NCBI RefSeq assembly: GCF_025643595.1 | Contig: NZ_CP102826.1 | Location: 6,498,639-6,562,638, forward strand | Direction of reading: 5' to 3' | Length of the DNA: 64,000 nucleotides | Origin: Saccharopolyspora rosea | Lineage (GTDB): Bacteria; Actinomycetota; Actinomycetes; Mycobacteriales; Pseudonocardiaceae | Shown: positions 61,061 through 64,000 of the stretch, in pieces | How the letters are laid out: each line of letters starts with the position of its first letter | Numbering within the stretch: position 1 is the stretch's first letter | Program-made: the position numbers and the translations under genes | Notes under the pieces: model-generated | Databases searched by the model: none | Told to the model about the DNA's origin: nothing | The model's input: only the letters and a program-made list of their open reading frames with translations

Positions 61061-61588
61061 TCAGGAGCGGAAGACGACCACCTTGCGGTTCGGCTCCTCG
61101 CCCTCGCTCTCGCTGTGCACGCCGTCGATCGCCGCCACCGCGTCGTGCACGATCTTGCGTTCGAACGGGGTCATCGGCTTCAGCCGGGCTTCCTTGCCGG
61201 TCTCCAGCACCGTCTGGGCGGTGGACCGGCCGAGCTCGGACAGCTCCTCGCGTCGGGCGGCCCGCCACCCGGCGATGTCCAGCATCAGCCGACTGCGCAC
61301 GCCCGTCTCCTGCTGCACCGCGAGCCGGGTGAGCTCCTGGAGCGCCTCCAGCACCTGGCCGCGACCGCCGACCAGCTTCTCCAGGTCGGTGCCGCCGTCG
61401 ATGCTCACCACCGCGCGTCCCGCCTCGACATCGAGGTCGATGTCCCCGTCGTAGTCGAGCAGATCGAGCAGGCGCTCCAGGTAGTCACCGGCGATGTCGC
61501 CCTCGCGCACCAGCAACGCCTCGGTGTTCGACTCGGACTCCGGAGCTGCCGCGGATGCCTGGCTCGACTCCTGCACGGTTTCAGACAC
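61061..61588 (-). CDS. jag: Jag/KhpB-type RNA-binding protein
   Basis: A 175-residue protein with an acidic N-terminus, a KH-like domain (about 65-125; EKLVGGRGQVLEALQELTRL) and an R3H domain (about 125-175; LKPMTPFERKIVHDAVAAI, ending RKVVVFRS). With KhpA it binds RNA and affects cell elongation and division in Gram-positives. It lies 33 bases downstream of yidC in the conserved rpmH-rnpA-yidD-yidC-jag operon. Confidence 0.93.
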   Translation of the reverse strand: MSETVQESSQASAAAPESESNTEALLVREGDIAGDYLERLLDLLDYDGDIDLDVEAGRAVVSIDGGTDLEKLVGGRGQVLEALQELTRLAVQQETGVRSRLMLDIAGWRAARREELSELGRSTAQTVLETGKEARLKPMTPFERKIVHDAVAAIDGVHSESEGEEPNRKVVVFRS

Positions 61589-61621
61589 TGGGTGTCTCCT
61601 CTCCAGGGGTACGCGGCGCGG

Positions 61622-62518
61622 TCACCGGATCTCACCGTCCGCGCCGCGAGACTTGTCTTCGATCACCCCGGGGATCTCACCGGGTTGGTCTTCGGGGGCG
61701 GCCGTCACGGCGGTCGAGTCGACGACGGCGGGCGGCTTGGCGGCCTCCTCGCGGTCGATCTTCCGGTAGACGACGCGCTGCTGGCCCAGCGTCCAGATGT
61801 TGTTCGCCAGCCAGTAGATCAGGATCGCCAGCGGGAGGAAAGGACCACCGATGATCACGAACATCGGGAAGATCCACACCGTCAGCCGGTTCATCATCGC
61901 CGTCTGCGGGTTCTGCGCGGCGTCCACGGTCTGGCGCTGTACGGAATGACGCGCGGTGAAGTGCGTGGCGACCGCGGCGACGAGCATCAGCGGCACACCG
62001 ACCAGCAGCATCGAGGACCGATCGGTGCCGAATGCGGCGAGCGTGTCCGGAGCCTGGCTGATGGTGTTCGCGAGCTTCGCGCCGAACAGGTCCGCGTCCA
62101 CGAACGACGCGACCTCGGCGCGGTCGAAGACGAAGTTCGACGCGGCACCCGGCTTGAAACCGCTGAGCACGTGGAACAGCCCGATGAACACCGGGATCTG
62201 CACCAGCATCGGCAGGCATCCGCTGAGCGGGTTGAACCCCTGCTCGGCCTGCATCTTCTGCATCTCCGCCGCGAGCTTCTGGCGGTCGTCACCGTACTTG
62301 GCCTGCAGCTCGCGGACGCGAGGAGCGAACTCCTGCATCTTCTTCATCGACCGGACCTGGTGCACGAACGGCTTGAACAGCAGCGCTCGCAAGGTGAACA
62401 CCAGGAAGATCACCGACAGCGCCCACGCATACCCGCTGGCCGGATCGAACACGGCACCGAACACCTTGTGCCAGAACCACAAGATGGCCGATACCGGGTA
62501 GTAGATGAAGTCCAGCAC
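61622..62518 (-). CDS. yidC: Membrane protein insertase YidC
   Basis: The 298-residue insertase folds membrane proteins with or without SecYEG. It has about five helices: the N-terminal MLDFIYYPVSAILWFWHKVF, then VIFLVFTLRALLFKPFVHQV with the hydrophilic-groove Arg, the cytoplasmic hairpin (MKKMQEFAPRVRELQAKYGD), FNPLSGCLPMLVQIPVFIGL and GGPFLPLAILIYWLANNIWT. It lacks the large periplasmic domain of Gram-negatives. It starts four bases after the yidD stop. Confidence 0.96.
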   Translation of the reverse strand: MLDFIYYPVSAILWFWHKVFGAVFDPASGYAWALSVIFLVFTLRALLFKPFVHQVRSMKKMQEFAPRVRELQAKYGDDRQKLAAEMQKMQAEQGFNPLSGCLPMLVQIPVFIGLFHVLSGFKPGAASNFVFDRAEVASFVDADLFGAKLANTISQAPDTLAAFGTDRSSMLLVGVPLMLVAAVATHFTARHSVQRQTVDAAQNPQTAMMNRLTVWIFPMFVIIGGPFLPLAILIYWLANNIWTLGQQRVVYRKIDREEAAKPPAVVDSTAVTAAPEDQPGEIPGVIEDKSRGADGEIR

Positions 62519-62522
62519 GGAG

Positions 62523-62846
62523 CTACTCCTCGGCAGAGTCGTCGGGGTCGCCGGTGGTCGGCCTCGCGCGGTCGCGGGGAGGGGGCACCGGGTCCAGACC
62601 TCCAGGGTGCCAGGGTCCGCACCGCAGCAACCGCCGCAGGGTCAGCCAGCCACCCCGGAACGCGCCGTGCACGGTGAGCGCCTCCACCGCGTAGGCGCTG
62701 CAACTCGGGTAGAACCGGCAGGTCGGTGGCAGCAGGGGAGAGATCACCCTGCGGTACACGTGCACGGGGACCAGCAGCACGCGGGCGAGCGGGCTCGGGC
62801 GCCGAGCGCGGAGCCTGTCGTCGAGCCCTGGATCCCGTCCCATCAC
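62523..62846 (-). CDS. yidD: Membrane protein insertion efficiency factor YidD
   Basis: A 107-residue YidD with the diagnostic [20 protein letters not shown] segment and the third conserved Cys in [20 protein letters not shown]. It is a peripheral membrane protein that helps YidC. The start (GTG 62846 or ATG 62843) overlaps the rnpA stop, so the two are coupled. Confidence 0.94.
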   Translation of the reverse strand: MMGRDPGLDDRLRARRPSPLARVLLVPVHVYRRVISPLLPPTCRFYPSCSAYAVEALTVHGAFRGGWLTLRRLLRCGPWHPGGLDPVPPPRDRARPTTGDPDDSAEE

Positions 62847-63247
62847 CGCGAACCCGTCGCCGACCCGTCGGAGGCGACCAAGCGGAGCTTGCGCAACGCC
62901 GCGTCGAGGTCCGCGCCGAGTTCTCGGCTGGACGCGTCCGCCGCCGGGGGCAGGGCTCGGACCACCACCAGTGTGCCAGCGGGCAGCTCCGCGAGGCGGT
63001 CGCGCATCAGGTGGCGGAGCCGCCGACTCACCCGGTGCCGGACGACGGCGACGCCCACGGCCTTGCTCACGACAAAACCCACCCGGGGCGAAGACTCCCG
63101 GGTGGGTGCCGCATTCGCGTCGGCTTCCGGCGACTGCCCGGCGCTCAGCGCGTGGACCACCAGGCGGCGTCGCCCGGCCCGGCGGCCACGACGCACCACC
63201 AAGCGGAAATCCTGACTCCTGGTCAGTCGGGCGGCCGCGGGAAGCAC
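62843..63247 (-). CDS. rnpA: Ribonuclease P protein component
   Basis: A 134-residue basic protein that assists the RNase P RNA in tRNA 5' maturation. It starts [20 protein letters not shown], typical for the family, and has the RNR-like helix [18 protein letters not shown]. Its central loop ([20 protein letters not shown]) is longer than usual. The GTG start lies 10 bases after the rpmH stop. Confidence 0.95.
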   Translation of the reverse strand: MLPAAARLTRSQDFRLVVRRGRRAGRRRLVVHALSAGQSPEADANAAPTRESSPRVGFVVSKAVGVAVVRHRVSRRLRHLMRDRLAELPAGTLVVVRALPPAADASSRELGADLDAALRKLRLVASDGSATGSR

Positions 63248-63257
63248 GGCAGCGCGA

Positions 63258-63401
63258 TCAGGCAGTCAGGCTGGCGCGACCCCTGCGGCGGCGCGCGGCC
63301 ACGATGGCCCGGCCGGCCCGGGTGCGCATGCGCAGCCGGAACCCGTGCTTCCTAGCGCGGCGGCGGTTGTTCGGCTGGAAAGTGCGCTTGCCCTTGCTCA
63401 C
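63258..63401 (-). CDS. rpmH: 50S ribosomal protein L34
   Basis: A 47-residue, Arg-rich protein, [19 protein letters not shown] then [20 protein letters not shown] and a final GRASLTA, the invariant L34 pattern. GTG 63401 has GGGAG eight bases upstream. It begins the rpmH-rnpA-yidD-yidC-jag operon and normally lies divergent from dnaA. Confidence 0.97.
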   Translation of the reverse strand: MSKGKRTFQPNNRRRARKHGFRLRMRTRAGRAIVAARRRRGRASLTA

Positions 63402-64000
63402 GGTCGGATCTCCCGGTTACTTCAGGCGCGATGGCCGCGGTGGGCCACGGTTCGGTCAAGGTGTCCCGCGTCCGGCGAGCTGCGGCTTGTCGCGGTGCCC
63501 GAGGATCGTGCGAACGACGCCGAGCGGTGCACGGCGCCGGTGGGAAGTCAGGCGCAGCGACATGCCCGCTCGTGAAGCGGGGGACTGTACGAGGGTACGC
63601 ACCGGTCGTCACGGACCCGCAACCGGGGTCCGGGTGAGGCGCCAAGCCTGCCACATCCCGATCTTCGACACCCCGGCGGAGGGGTTGCTTGTGGGTGCGG
63701 GACGGGCTTGTTAGCGTGCCCCTCTGCGATGCGACGCCCGGCGCCGGGGAACGCCGGGTTTCCGCGGGCAACACGCCTGACCTCGATCGCAGCGGTACTG
63801 CGGGCCCCCAGGGGGAACACCGAGGTGCCCTGCCGTACCTTCATACACAAGTTGTGGACAACTCTGTGGACACCTGTCTCCTCAGGTGTGCACGGGGGCT
63901 GGCCCCGCCGTCCCGCGCCCGACGAAACAGCCCGCACCGACACCGTGGGGAGTCCGGCCCGGGAGTCGGGGTGCGCGAGCGAGGGGAGGGGAGCACAGCG
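63402..64000. other. rpmH-dnaA intergenic region (oriC side), right end of window
   Basis: About 600 bases with no gene. On the minus strand TGACGA (63611-63606) and TACAGT (63589-63584), 16 bp apart, could be an rpmH promoter, but this is weak. DnaA boxes occur at 63853-63861 (TGTGGACAA, perfect) and 63865-63873 (TGTGGACAC, one mismatch), 12 bp apart. By synteny dnaA should begin to the right of the window, on the plus strand. Confidence 0.6.
63853..63873. promoter_or_regulatory. DnaA box pair near oriC
   Basis: TGTGGACAA (63853-63861) is a perfect DnaA box complement and TGTGGACAC (63865-63873) a near match, in the same orientation. They probably take part in dnaA autoregulation or belong to the edge of oriC. 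Confidence 0.7.

Noticed and set aside
1..64000. tRNA, rRNA or other known structural RNA genes
   Set aside because: I looked for tRNA-like cloverleaf ends and rRNA signatures and saw none; a covariance-model search would be needed to exclude them fully.

Overview
The window is about 64 kb of very GC-rich DNA from an actinobacterium, most likely of the Pseudonocardiaceae (Saccharopolyspora-like). The evidence is the gene order, which mirrors the oriC-proximal core of mycobacteria: leuS, cca, Nudix, DUF6049, murJ, sigM/rsmA, trxB/trxA, cwlM, parB/parA, rsmG, jag, yidC, yidD, rnpA, rpmH on one side, and ino1, padR, DUF5318, ponA, GT87, rpsF, ssb, rpsR, rplI, dnaB on the other. Six parS sites of the TGTTTCACGTGAAACA type and frequent GTG or leaderless starts fit this. 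The species is not identified; the placement is inference from synteny.

Layout. 1-2.4 kb: an erythromycin-esterase-like gene running off the left edge, an SRPBCC protein, and a broken VOC/WYL gene pair. 2.5-7.0 kb: replication and ribosomal block on the minus strand (dnaB, rplI, rpsR, ssb, rpsF) and a cell-surface protein. 7.3-16.9 kb: endonuclease IV, two GT87 membrane glycosyltransferases, the class A PBP ponA, DUF5318, and a PadR regulator coupled to inositol-phosphate synthase. 16.9-37.8 kb: the accessory stretch. It holds two GGDEF proteins, another GT87 enzyme, two secreted Pro-rich proteins, an AI-2E-family permease, a nested MITE/MITE/IS5-family insertion, a MacS-like two-component system, a small-peptide/M50-protease/SARP cassette, ptsI with a DasR-type operator over its start codon, a serine/threonine kinase, a mycoredoxin, a TetR regulator and an acyl-CoA oxidase-like enzyme. 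37.9-64 kb: the conserved envelope, redox and partition genes leading to oriC; dnaA should lie just beyond the right end.

How the parts fit. Cell-wall growth (ponA, GT87 enzymes, murJ, the split-off pseudokinase, cwlM, yidC), redox homeostasis (SigM/RsmA, TrxB/TrxA, mycoredoxin) and chromosome segregation (ParAB, parS) sit together near the origin. Terminator hairpins separate most units.

The most novel-looking part is at 27.9-31.0 kb. Two small proteins share an ELLPxREAL motif, are followed by a membrane M50 protease with an N-terminal PqqD-like domain, and are preceded by three GTGACGS heptamers at exact 11-bp spacing, the classic geometry of a SARP operator; a SARP gene lies just downstream. 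I read this as a small, self-contained, SARP-controlled peptide-processing system. The second is a three-layer nest of mobile elements in which a MITE, a second copy of it and a complete IS have inserted into one another at the same trinucleotide.
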